Below are positions 23,451-31,172 of a stretch of 64,000 bases of DNA, in pieces. Position 1 is the first letter of the stretch. Every line of letters starts with the position of its first letter. The notes under the pieces were generated by a model that was not told where the DNA came from, ran no database searches, and worked only from the letters and a program-made list of their open reading frames with translations. Source of the stretch: Thermoactinomyces intermedius (GTDB lineage: Bacteria > Bacillota > Bacilli > Thermoactinomycetales > Thermoactinomycetaceae). The stretch lies in the NCBI RefSeq assembly GCF_016055025.1, contig NZ_JAECVW010000001.1. One strand, given 5' to 3'. The position numbers and the translations under genes are program-made.

Positions 23451-24587
23451 CTATGGATACCATATGATTCGGTCCTCAACCCCATTCTTTTTAATTGCAT
23501 CTTCTAACTCTTTGACATGTTGAGGAATTAAATCTCTTTTATCAATAATTACATTATGACCTCTGCGAAACTCCGCATTAATCTTTTTCATTGCTTTTTC
23601 AACAGTAAAAGCGCCCTTTCTTGGAGAAGTGTGACCATTTGGATAGGAAACAAAACTTTTTATGTCCCATTTTATACCTGTGGTGGTATCAATAAATTCT
23701 GCGCCCCCGTCAGCCTGTGGATCACGAATGATTTTTCCCAGCTTTCCTTGACTTTCAAGCGCTAAACCTATTTCTCTTTCTTTAATCCCCTGTTCTGTAA
23801 TTTGTCCGCCATGAGAAGGGTCTCTTGCTAAATCGTCATATTCCTCTTGGGTTCTTTTGACAGGATGATTTTTCTGATTTTTTCCACCCCCGTTTGTGCC
23901 TTCAATCCGATTCACCTCAGGTCTCCGGGGAATGTCCGGGGGTCCGCCGGCAGGCTGCAGTTTGGGACCGAATCCGAATCGTTCAGCCAGATCATCAATA
24001 TAGACACCAAATTCCTTTAATAATTTCTTTCCGCCATTAAATATTCCTTTCAGGATCACCCCTGCTTTTTTGCCGGGGCCGGAAGCAATGCCGATGGCTG
24101 AGATCACTTTATCGACCGGGCTCAGTTTGTCCCCGGAGATGGAATCTTTTCCGGTAAAGAGGTCCTTCAAATTTTTGATGTTGGAGATGACCGGAATACA
24201 GTCGACAACGCTGCTTAACGCCCGGTCTGCCTCTTTTTTCCTTTCGCCTTGCAATGGATCGCCTGTGTATAGATCATATCCCAACAAACTTTCGACTGAT
24301 TTTTTGAAGAAGCCGTCCAAAAATTCGTCATTTGCCTGCTTGCTTAATTTCTCCAAGTCTTTTTTATCCTTGGCGGCACCGATCCAGATAAGAAAATCGC
24401 CCAGCCAGGTGTTTTCGTCTTTTTTCTGTTGCGCACCTTGATTCGGTTTGACTTTGGTAAAGTCCTCATTCACTTCGGGAACCTCAAAACCTCCCGATGG
24501 ATCGGCATAGCATGTTCCCGCCGACATGAAAAGAACAGCGAAACAAACAACAAGCCTGAACAAGGTCATGCAGAATCTTTTGATCAT
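23451..24587 (-). CDS. Secreted pre-toxin TG protein with nuclease-like C-terminal domain
   Basis: A 378-residue protein. A Sec signal peptide spans 1-28 (hydrophobic core, cleavage after CYA). Residues about 100-160 read YDLYTGDPLQGERKKEADRA followed by LSSVVDCIPVISNIKNLKDL, the pre-toxin TG domain of polymorphic toxins. A Pro/Gly/Asn-rich linker leads to a C-terminal domain (about 255-378) with ERE, GAEFIDTTTG and WDIKSF, in the order of a PD-(D/E)XK nuclease core. ATG 24587 follows GGGTG; GTG 24596 is an alternative. It lies between Yip1-like and pentapeptide-repeat genes in one operon. Confidence 0.8.
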   Translation of the reverse strand: MIKRFCMTLFRLVVCFAVLFMSAGTCYADPSGGFEVPEVNEDFTKVKPNQGAQQKKDENTWLGDFLIWIGAAKDKKDLEKLSKQANDEFLDGFFKKSVESLLGYDLYTGDPLQGERKKEADRALSSVVDCIPVISNIKNLKDLFTGKDSISGDKLSPVDKVISAIGIASGPGKKAGVILKGIFNGGKKLLKEFGVYIDDLAERFGFGPKLQPAGGPPDIPRRPEVNRIEGTNGGGKNQKNHPVKRTQEEYDDLARDPSHGGQITEQGIKEREIGLALESQGKLGKIIRDPQADGGAEFIDTTTGIKWDIKSFVSYPNGHTSPRKGAFTVEKAMKKINAEFRRGHNVIIDKRDLIPQHVKELEDAIKKNGVEDRIIWYP

Positions 24588-24601
24588 GATGATCACCCTG
24601 T

Positions 24602-25225
24602 TTAAAAAATCATAAGAATTATGGCAATCAAAAGGTTAACCAATACAACCAACAGCAGGGAAATGAGCATGGTGAAAAATCCCCTGAGTTTGGAAAAAGA
24701 GTGGATTTCTCCCAATGCAACGGCCATAAAGACGGCCCACCAAATCAAGATGGCCAGATCAAGCAGATGGAGGAAAATAAATAAGATTGATAAAAATGTA
24801 CTGTTTTCCACAGTGGGTTGAACGGTTTGAAAAATTTCGTTTCCCAGGATCAGGATTTCCAAAAATCGGATGATCAGCGAAGCGGCAAAAAAGATCCCTG
24901 ACCATGCGACGACGGGTTTGATTTCTTTGGTTGATCCTGTGCCCCCCAACCATTGTCCGGTAATGGAAAACAAATAGGTGGAAATCCAGACAAACAGGTA
25001 ACCGGTCACCGGACTAAAGATGATTGCAATCAGCAAGATGGCGGACAAGCTCAAGGTATCCCCTGTGGAGTTGAAATAAGAATTGTCCAGATTAATGGAA
25101 AGGCCGGTCAGCAATATCAGCATAACGGGTATTTTCTTGTTGTTTAAAATCCGCTGGACCGTGTCCCCGGGGTTTAACCATATGGACAACCATGGAATGT
25201 TGAATTTGTTTTTCAATGGAGACAA
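24602..25225 (-). CDS. Yip1-family integral membrane protein
   Basis: A 207-residue protein with five predicted membrane helices and a short cytoplasmic N-terminus carrying NPGDTVQRILNNKKIP, the PxxTxRxI-like start common in bacterial Yip1 proteins. Bacterial members have no defined activity. It is the first gene of an operon whose next gene encodes a secreted toxin-like protein 14 bases away, so it might help membrane insertion, export or protection; this is inference only. The start ATG at 25225 follows GGGAGGTTG on the coding strand. Confidence 0.8.
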   Translation of the reverse strand: MSPLKNKFNIPWLSIWLNPGDTVQRILNNKKIPVMLILLTGLSINLDNSYFNSTGDTLSLSAILLIAIIFSPVTGYLFVWISTYLFSITGQWLGGTGSTKEIKPVVAWSGIFFAASLIIRFLEILILGNEIFQTVQPTVENSTFLSILFIFLHLLDLAILIWWAVFMAVALGEIHSFSKLRGFFTMLISLLLVVLVNLLIAIILMIF

Positions 25226-25433
25226 CCTCCCGTAAAAATGTAATGTTCCGTACGGATCTCATGGATCAATCACCAAACCGGCGCAAGGCGACAGTCCTAT
25301 TGGCCGGATTTAACAATGTGAAACAAGAAGTTGTTTTTATTATAGAATATATAAAATATTTTAAAAACAATGAACTCAAATGATTTGTAGATTATTTCCA
25401 TCGGTGCTGAGGCTGTCCCTTGCGCCAATACAC
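25226..25433. other. Promoter region of the toxin operon and spacer
   Basis: Very AT-rich. On the minus strand TATAAT (complement of 25339-25344) with AT-rich upstream sequence could be the promoter of the Yip1-toxin-pentapeptide operon, leaving a leader of about 110 bases. No gene is seen. Confidence 0.4.
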
Positions 25434-25468
25434 AAAAACCGCCCCTTGAAATGGTGGCGGCTTTTTTA
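25434..25468 (-). terminator. Terminator of the cotJ operon
   Basis: Read on the minus strand, GCCGCC and GGCGGT form a GC stem followed by TTTTTG, 26 bases after the cotJC stop. The plus strand also shows a T run, so it may act in both directions. Confidence 0.75.
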
Positions 25469-25493
25469 TCTGAGACGGGATGACGTCGCTCGT

Positions 25494-26063
25494 TTAAAAA
25501 TACTTCTTCTGCCCCTGATACTCTTTCAGGATTTCCACCGCTTCACGGAAACGCTGTGCATGCACCACTTCCCGTTCACGCAAGAATTTCAAAGCATCAT
25601 TGATGTCCGGATCATCGGACATGTCTATCAGCCATTGGTATGTGGCCCGTGCTTTTTCTTCGGCGGCGATGTCTTCATACAGATCGGCAATAGGATCTCC
25701 TTTGGCCTGGATATAGGTGGCCGTAAATGGAACACCGGCGGCGTTATGGTAAAACAGGGCTTTGTCATGATCTGCAAAATGGGCGCCCAGTCCCGCTTCT
25801 TTCAGCTGTTCCGGCGTTGCATCTTTGGTCAATTTGTACACCATGGTGGCGATCATTTCCAAGTGGGCGAATTCTTCCGTGCCGATATCCGTCAAAAGGG
25901 CTTTGACCTTGTCCGGCAACGTGTAGCGCTGGTTTAAGTAGCGCAGGGCCGCGGCCAGTTCCCCGTCAGCGCCCCCGTATTGTTCAATCAGAAATTTGGC
26001 CAGTCTCGGGTTGCATTGGCTGACCCGGACCGGGTATTGCAATTTCTTTTCATAAATCCACAC
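25494..26063 (-). CDS. cotJC: Spore coat protein CotJC (manganese-catalase family)
   Basis: A 189-residue ferritin-like protein of the spore coat. It begins MWIYEKKLQYPV and has metal-ligand segments GTEEFAHLEMIATMVYKL near residue 60 and AAEEKARATYQWLIDMSDD near 135, plus REREVVHAQRFREAVEIL, as in dinuclear manganese catalases. Members form the inner coat with CotJA and CotJB in the mother cell. The start is at ATG 26063, 15 bases after cotJB. Length matches the family. Confidence 0.95.
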   Translation of the reverse strand: MWIYEKKLQYPVRVSQCNPRLAKFLIEQYGGADGELAAALRYLNQRYTLPDKVKALLTDIGTEEFAHLEMIATMVYKLTKDATPEQLKEAGLGAHFADHDKALFYHNAAGVPFTATYIQAKGDPIADLYEDIAAEEKARATYQWLIDMSDDPDINDALKFLREREVVHAQRFREAVEILKEYQGQKKYF

Positions 26064-26078
26064 CGAATCTTTCCCCCT

Positions 26079-26345
26079 TTATATTTCCCAAGGCCAGGGA
26101 CCTTCATTCCATCCGTCGGGATACCGGTTAAAACTGTGTCCGAAATGCATCAGGGGACCGAACTGTTTTTCATATCGGCGGCGGAGTTTGTCGCGTTCTT
26201 TGGCGTACCAGTTGTATTGGTCAATGGCGGACAGATCATCCGGATGGGTATCCAAATAAAGGTTCAATTCCGTCAACACAAAATCCACTTCCTGTAACTG
26301 CTTGAGCATTTGGAAGCGTTTGGCGTGATCCGGATACGTATCCAT
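26079..26345 (-). CDS. cotJB: Spore coat protein CotJB
   Basis: An 88-residue protein with the CotJB pattern: LKQLQEVDFVLTELNLYLDT, AIDQYNWYAKERDKLRRRYE and a tail rich in Gly, Trp and Pro ending WNEGPWPWEI. ATG 26345 lies behind GGGAGGAAAG and overlaps the last base of the cotJA stop (TAATG), so the two are translationally coupled. Confidence 0.93.
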   Translation of the reverse strand: MDTYPDHAKRFQMLKQLQEVDFVLTELNLYLDTHPDDLSAIDQYNWYAKERDKLRRRYEKQFGPLMHFGHSFNRYPDGWNEGPWPWEI

Positions 26346-26602
26346 TATCTTTCCTCCCTTGGCGTTTTTTTCGGAGGATAAGGGCTGTATAAAATAGGCC
26401 ACAGGGTTCCGCGGCGCAGGGCTTTGTGCGGCGGATATTGGGGGAGGCCGGGCGGTTGAAAACCAAGGAATTGGTTGGGTGCAACGACGTAAGTTTTGAC
26501 TCTTTGCGGAGGGCAGGGATCCAAAGGGCTGATGTACGGATACCAAATCCGCTGTTGATAACGGAACGGGTCAGGCGTATTGCGGTCGCGGCAGTCTTTC
26601 AC
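26345..26602 (-). CDS. cotJA: Spore coat-associated protein CotJA
   Basis: An 85-residue protein with the conserved string YPYISPLDPCPPQRVKTY and a C-terminal half GFQPPGLPQYPPHKALRRGT followed by LWPILYSPYPP. GTG 26602 is chosen because GGAAGGG precedes it by 8 bases; the frame is open to ATG 26641, which lacks a site. First gene of cotJABC, expected to be under mother-cell sigma-E, but no clear -35/-10 was confirmed. Confidence 0.92.
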   Translation of the reverse strand: MKDCRDRNTPDPFRYQQRIWYPYISPLDPCPPQRVKTYVVAPNQFLGFQPPGLPQYPPHKALRRGTLWPILYSPYPPKKTPREER

Positions 26603-26824
26603 TCCAATCACCCTTCCTGTGAAAAATAAGATGGGAGGCATAATAACGATATGTATAAAAAAAGCATTTTAGAATGAAAAACATATTTTCCGGTTACAAA
26701 AAAACTGTGATGATACGGAAAACCGAGGATGCCGAAAAACGGTTTGAATACCAAATTTTCCTATGCATTGGCTGGTTTGATCCGACACAAGCTATAGACA
26801 ACAAAGCCAAGGAGGTGAAAACAC

Positions 26825-27037
26825 ATGGCACAACAAGATCGCACTCGCAGTTCTAATCAATTGTTAGTGGCTGGTGCTGCTCAAGCAATCGATCAAATGA
26901 AATATGAGATTGCTCAAGAGTTTGGCGTTCAGCTGGGAGCTGACACCACTTCCCGTGCAAACGGTTCTGTCGGGGGAGAAATCACGAAACGTCTGGTTTC
27001 CATGGCTCAACAACAGCTTGGAGGAAGCAACTTCTGA
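26825..27037 (+). CDS. Alpha/beta-type small acid-soluble spore protein
   Basis: A 70-residue DNA-binding spore protein. Both signature blocks of the family are present: MKYEIAQEFGVQLGADTTSR, with the germination protease cleavage region EFGVQLG, and GSVGGEITKRLVSMAQQQLG. These proteins coat spore DNA, protect it from UV and heat, and are degraded on germination. ATG 26825 is behind CAAGGAGGTG. It is monocistronic with its own terminator; forespore sigma-G control is expected but no exact consensus was seen. Confidence 0.97.
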   Translation: MAQQDRTRSSNQLLVAGAAQAIDQMKYEIAQEFGVQLGADTTSRANGSVGGEITKRLVSMAQQQLGGSNF

Positions 27038-27068
27038 TTCAAGGACAATGAAATAGCATGGTGATTGG

Positions 27069-27095
27069 GTGGCGGCTGTAGAAGCCGCCACTTTC
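27069..27095 (+). terminator. Terminator after the SASP gene
   Basis: GTGGCGGCT and AGCCGCCAC form a 9-pair stem with a 5-base loop followed by TTT. Confidence 0.75.
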
Positions 27096-27228
27096 AATGG
27101 AAAGACAATGCATCCGTCAGGGATTTTTCATTGTTCATAATTTATTTTTATTCAAATTCTTTACTCTTTACCGAAAAGAGTTTATTTTATAAACAATAGT
27201 TGCAATCATGAGATTGGGAGGGATTTGG

Positions 27229-28788
27229 ATGGCGAAACTTTACAATTTGACACAAGATATTGACCGCCACGCCCCAAGCGGCAAGGAAGCGATCCGCTGG
27301 GTCAACGCAGAGGGAAAAAGATGTTCGCTTTCTTATTCTGAATTAAAGGAAAAATCGGATCGTTTGGCCAAAGGGATGGTGGAACTCGGACTGGGCAAGG
27401 GAGACCGGGTCATGATTTTATTGCCGCGAATCCCTGAGGCTTATCTTTCATACATAGCGTGCTTAAAAGCCGGATTGGTGGTGATCCCGGGATCGGAAAT
27501 GTTAAGGGCCAGCGACATTGCCTATCGGCTACGCCATTCCGGGGCGAAAGCGGTGATTGCCCATGCTTCGCTTGTGGAACGGGTGGAAGAGGCGGAAAAA
27601 CAATCTCATCTGTTGCACAGCCGGCTGATTCACGGAGAGGAACGGGATGGCTGGAAACCGCTTTTATCCTTGAATGGAAGCGCTTTAACGGAGCTCCCGG
27701 AAACCACCGAAGAGGATATGGCCTTTTTGTCTTACACATCGGGAACCACCGGCAATCCCAAAGGCGTGATCCACCATCACAGTTGGGCGATTGCCCATCA
27801 AAAGACGGCGACCGAAGCTTGGCTGGATATTCAGCCGGATGATGTGGTCTGGGCCACTGCCAGCCCGGGATGGGCCAAATGGATCTGGAGCCCGTTTGTA
27901 TCCACTTTGGGGGCCGGTGCGACGGCGTTTGTATATCACGGGACGTTTGATGCCAAAACATATCTAAAGCTTCTGCAGGATGAAAAAATCAATGTGCTTT
28001 GCTGTACCCCCACCGAGTATCGCATGATGGCGAAACTGGATAACTTAAAGGATTACCGGTTGCACTTGAGAAGCGCGGTCAGCGCCGGGGAACCCTTAAA
28101 CCGGGAAGTGATTCAGGTTTTCCAAAACCATTTCGGGATCCGGGTGCGGGACGGTTACGGCCAGACCGAAAACACACTGTTGGTGGCCACTTTAAAAGAT
28201 ATGGAAACCAAACAAGGTTCCATGGGCAAACCGACTCCCGGCAACAAGGTGGCCATCATCAACGACGAAGGAAAAGAAGTCCCGGCAGGGGAAGTGGGGC
28301 ATATTGCGGTTCATCGTTCCTCACCGGCTTTGTTTAAAGGGTATTATCAGGATCCGGAAAGAACCCTGCAAGCATTTATTGGTGATTGGTATCTTACCGG
28401 GGACCGGGCGAGAAAAGATGAAGACGGATATTTCTGGTTTGAAGGCCGGGCGGATGATATCATTATCAGTTCCGGATACACCATTGGCCCCTTTGAGGTG
28501 GAGGATGCTCTGGTCAAGCACCCGGCCGTGAAGGAATGTGCGGTGGTGGCCAGCCCGCATGAGGTGAGGGGATCAATCGTCAAAGCGTTTGTGGTTTTGA
28601 AAGAAGGATTTTCCCTGTCCGAAGAGCTGATCCAAAAGTTGCAGGATCATGTCAAAAAGATAACGGCTCCTTACAAATATCCGCGGGAAATTGAATTTGT
28701 CGGCCACCTGCCCAAAACAGCCAGCGGAAAAATCCGCCGGGTCGAACTTCGGAATTTGGAAAAGCAAAGAAAACAGGCATCGTCTTGA
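27229..28788 (+). CDS. Acyl-CoA synthetase, medium-chain/acetyl type
   Basis: A 519-residue AMP-forming ligase activating a short or medium carboxylic acid with ATP and CoA. AMP-binding motif FLSYTSGTTGNPKGVIHHH lies near residue 170, GYGQTEN near 318, the hinge YLTGDRARKDEDGYFWFEGR near 395 and the catalytic lysine segment PKTASGKIRR near 500. ATG 27229 follows GGGAGGG; ATG 27208 upstream has no site. It stands alone between a SASP gene and an unknown gene, so a link to the paa genes is not shown. Confidence 0.92.
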   Translation: MAKLYNLTQDIDRHAPSGKEAIRWVNAEGKRCSLSYSELKEKSDRLAKGMVELGLGKGDRVMILLPRIPEAYLSYIACLKAGLVVIPGSEMLRASDIAYRLRHSGAKAVIAHASLVERVEEAEKQSHLLHSRLIHGEERDGWKPLLSLNGSALTELPETTEEDMAFLSYTSGTTGNPKGVIHHHSWAIAHQKTATEAWLDIQPDDVVWATASPGWAKWIWSPFVSTLGAGATAFVYHGTFDAKTYLKLLQDEKINVLCCTPTEYRMMAKLDNLKDYRLHLRSAVSAGEPLNREVIQVFQNHFGIRVRDGYGQTENTLLVATLKDMETKQGSMGKPTPGNKVAIINDEGKEVPAGEVGHIAVHRSSPALFKGYYQDPERTLQAFIGDWYLTGDRARKDEDGYFWFEGRADDIIISSGYTIGPFEVEDALVKHPAVKECAVVASPHEVRGSIVKAFVVLKEGFSLSEELIQKLQDHVKKITAPYKYPREIEFVGHLPKTASGKIRRVELRNLEKQRKQASS

Positions 28789-28847
28789 AAGGATCGAAGC
28801 GCTTTCGGTATAATGAATGGGACTTGAATGGAAAAGGAGTCCATGAA

Positions 28848-29381
28848 ATGAAGGTATTTGCGCATGGTTGCAATATCAACTTCCAGGAATCCGTCAGGGA
28901 AATGGTAATTTCCGATTGGAAGCGGCTTTTGGATAAAATGCTCGATCAGCAGGAAAAAACGCTTTTCGGGAAAATCGATCTTGAAGCAAAAGAAGTCAGG
29001 GTTTACGGCCGCTTGGAACGTTTTGATTATGATGAGGAAGGGAACCGGTGCACGTTTTATTTCCGGTGGTTGGATGAACCGAAGCACGAGGAAGAGAACC
29101 GGAAGCTGGAAGAGTTGTATTTGAGCCACGAAGCCAGCTTTGATATTGTGGATGAACAAGCGGGTCCCGTTCATTACCGGGTTTTATATATCACGTTCAT
29201 GGATGAAGAGACGGGGGATGAAACCACGTATTTCTTTGCGGATGAGGAAGGCGTCTCCGAACCGCTGGCTTGTGTGGCGGAGTTTTGGCAACAGGTATGG
29301 GAGTTGGGACGGGACATCGATTTTGAAATGTTTGGATGTTCGGTTTATGACATCAATCGCAAACCATGCGGTTGTGAATGA
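28848..29381 (+). CDS. Unknown protein with C-terminal CGCE (177 aa)
   Basis: An acidic soluble protein with no recognised family. ATG 28848 follows AAAGGAG. The N-terminus contains a cysteine (AHGCNINF) and the C-terminus a cysteine pair, KPCGCE, suggesting a metal site or disulfide. The middle is rich in beta-like strands with many Phe, Tyr and acidic residues (YFRWLDEPK, YITFMDEETGDETTYFF). It sits 59 bases after the acyl-CoA ligase and is followed by a strong terminator, so it may be co-transcribed with the ligase. Confidence 0.65.
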   Translation: MKVFAHGCNINFQESVREMVISDWKRLLDKMLDQQEKTLFGKIDLEAKEVRVYGRLERFDYDEEGNRCTFYFRWLDEPKHEEENRKLEELYLSHEASFDIVDEQAGPVHYRVLYITFMDEETGDETTYFFADEEGVSEPLACVAEFWQQVWELGRDIDFEMFGCSVYDINRKPCGCE

Positions 29382-29393
29382 AATCACGGGATA

Positions 29394-29428
29394 AAGGGCA
29401 GAAGTCTTTAGACTTCTGCCCTTTTTTC
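29394..29428 (+). terminator. Strong terminator
   Basis: GGGCAGAAGTC and GACTTCTGCCC form an 11-pair stem with a TTTA loop followed by TTTTTT. Confidence 0.88.
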
Positions 29429-29502
29429 GTTTTTTAGGTATATAACGTGTGACTTTAAAACGGTTGTTTCATACAACTAAATCAACCGGAAAAAGCCATC
29501 GT

Positions 29503-29832
29503 TCACCATTTTCGCTTGTTTTTGAAGACCTCTTTAAACACGTTGTTGATGGCCGGGGTGTTCATGAGCTGAACCAGAAATTCATCAGAGCCGCTGCTTT
29601 CAGCGGATTGTTTGGAAACGACTTTTTCTTTTTGGGGTTTGGTTTGGACTTGGTTCAACTTTGCGAGGGCAGAGATGAGTTCTTTTAAAACTTCTTTATC
29701 CGTCACCGCCAAGTTGACCGATTGCATAGCTTTCACGATGTCATCGAATTGTTTGATCCGTTTGGACAACAAGCCGGACCAGTTTTGGATTTCTTTCCAA
29801 TAGTCAAGAGAATCTTCCGGCTTTTTTTCCAT
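29503..29832 (-). CDS. Unknown helical protein (about 109 aa)
   Basis: A basic/acidic helical protein with no cysteine or membrane helix. It starts MEKKPEDSLDYWKEIQNW. A helical middle region (VLKELISALAKLNQVQTKP) is followed by a low-complexity linker and a C-terminal helix ending KEVFKNKRKW. ATG 29832 is preferred; GTG 29844 in frame is an alternative. It is divergent from the subtilase gene across less than 90 bases, so the two promoters may be linked. Function unknown. Confidence 0.55.
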   Translation of the reverse strand: MEKKPEDSLDYWKEIQNWSGLLSKRIKQFDDIVKAMQSVNLAVTDKEVLKELISALAKLNQVQTKPQKEKVVSKQSAESSGSDEFLVQLMNTPAINNVFKEVFKNKRKW

Positions 29833-29918
29833 CGTCGTACGCACCGCCTTTCAGGAGAAGGATTCGATGGAAATATATTCACAAGATTGTGAATCAGTGA
29901 AACCGGGGAGTGAAAATC

Positions 29919-31052
29919 ATGGAATACACCAATGGTCTGCTCCCTTCTTCGGCAGAGAAGTGGAATGCACGGCCGCCGCAAGGCATCCGGAAAATTTTTT
30001 ACTTGCGCAGCGGCCATTCTTTGGACCGTTGTTTGAAGGAAATGAGATATTCAGGGGTCCGGCCGATTCGTTACTTGTCCCATTTGGGGATGATCATCGG
30101 GGAATACACACGCCCTTCCCGCTCGCATAAACTGGAAGGAATCGAGTACTGGGAAAGCGATATCCGGATAACGATCACCGAACCTTATATCGGAACATTG
30201 AACACTCCTGTCAAGCAGGAAAACCTGCCTTGGGGAATTGAAAGAATCAAGGCGCACAAGGCTTGGAAATGGAGTAAAGGGAGAGGGGTCCGGGTAGCCG
30301 TGATCGACACGGGGATTGCAGATGACCATCCGGCGATCCGTGACAATTACCGGGGCGGGATCAATATTCTCTCTCCTTACCATACCCCGAAGGATTATAA
30401 CGGCCATGGCACGCATGTCGCAGGGATTATTGCCGGGCGGACGGCAGAGGCCGGGATTGTGGGGGTTGCCCCGGAGACGCATATTTACGGGGTGAAGGCG
30501 TTTAACCGCAAAGGAAGCGCCAACCTTTCCGACTTATTGAGCGCGATCAACTGGTGTATCGAAAATAAAATGCATGTCATCAACATGAGCTTTGGCATGG
30601 ACAAAGTCAGCGAATCCCTTCGCCATGCCATCCAGATTGCTCACCGGAAAGGGATTTTGATGGTTGCGGCGGCAGGGAATCAAGGGATGTCTTCCCGGAT
30701 TGATTTTCCGGCCCGCTATCCGGAAACCATCGCGGTGACATCGATTTCGAAAAACGGGGAATTGTCAGTGTTCAGCAATTACAGCAAAGGAGTGGACATT
30801 GCCGCCCCGGGAGACCGGATCCTGTCGGCCTGGTTGAATCATTCCAAGCGGGAGATGAGCGGAACTTCCATGGCGGTTCCCCATGTGACCGGAACCATTT
30901 CGCTTTTGTTGCATCTCAATCCGTATCTCAATCCGGAGCAAGTCCGTTACATTCTCACGCAATCGGCGGAAAAGCACGATCATCTGAAGGAGATCGGCGT
31001 GTTGAATGCCTATGAGGTTCTCCGGTTTTATCACAAGATCTACCGTTATTAG
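29919..31052 (+). CDS. Subtilisin-type serine protease without signal peptide
   Basis: A 377-residue S8 protease. The catalytic triad is complete: Asp in AVIDTG (about 130), His in NGHGTHVAG (about 163) and Ser in GTSMAVPH near 320; the oxyanion Asn is in AAAGNQG. The first 95 residues form a novel-looking N-terminal region with no signal sequence or clear membrane helix, so the enzyme is probably intracellular, as are ISP and some spore-associated subtilases. ATG 29919 is 8 bases after GGGGAG. Substrate unknown. Confidence 0.9.
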   Translation: MEYTNGLLPSSAEKWNARPPQGIRKIFYLRSGHSLDRCLKEMRYSGVRPIRYLSHLGMIIGEYTRPSRSHKLEGIEYWESDIRITITEPYIGTLNTPVKQENLPWGIERIKAHKAWKWSKGRGVRVAVIDTGIADDHPAIRDNYRGGINILSPYHTPKDYNGHGTHVAGIIAGRTAEAGIVGVAPETHIYGVKAFNRKGSANLSDLLSAINWCIENKMHVINMSFGMDKVSESLRHAIQIAHRKGILMVAAAGNQGMSSRIDFPARYPETIAVTSISKNGELSVFSNYSKGVDIAAPGDRILSAWLNHSKREMSGTSMAVPHVTGTISLLLHLNPYLNPEQVRYILTQSAEKHDHLKEIGVLNAYEVLRFYHKIYRY

Positions 31053-31172
31053 CCCGGGGGTTCCATTCAAAGAAAGGTTGGAAATGAAAGCTCGGTTCCG
31101 GTGATTTTATGTTAAACTTATTATCGTGGTCAAAAGCGACAGCACCATATTGAAAAAGGATTGATCAAGGCG

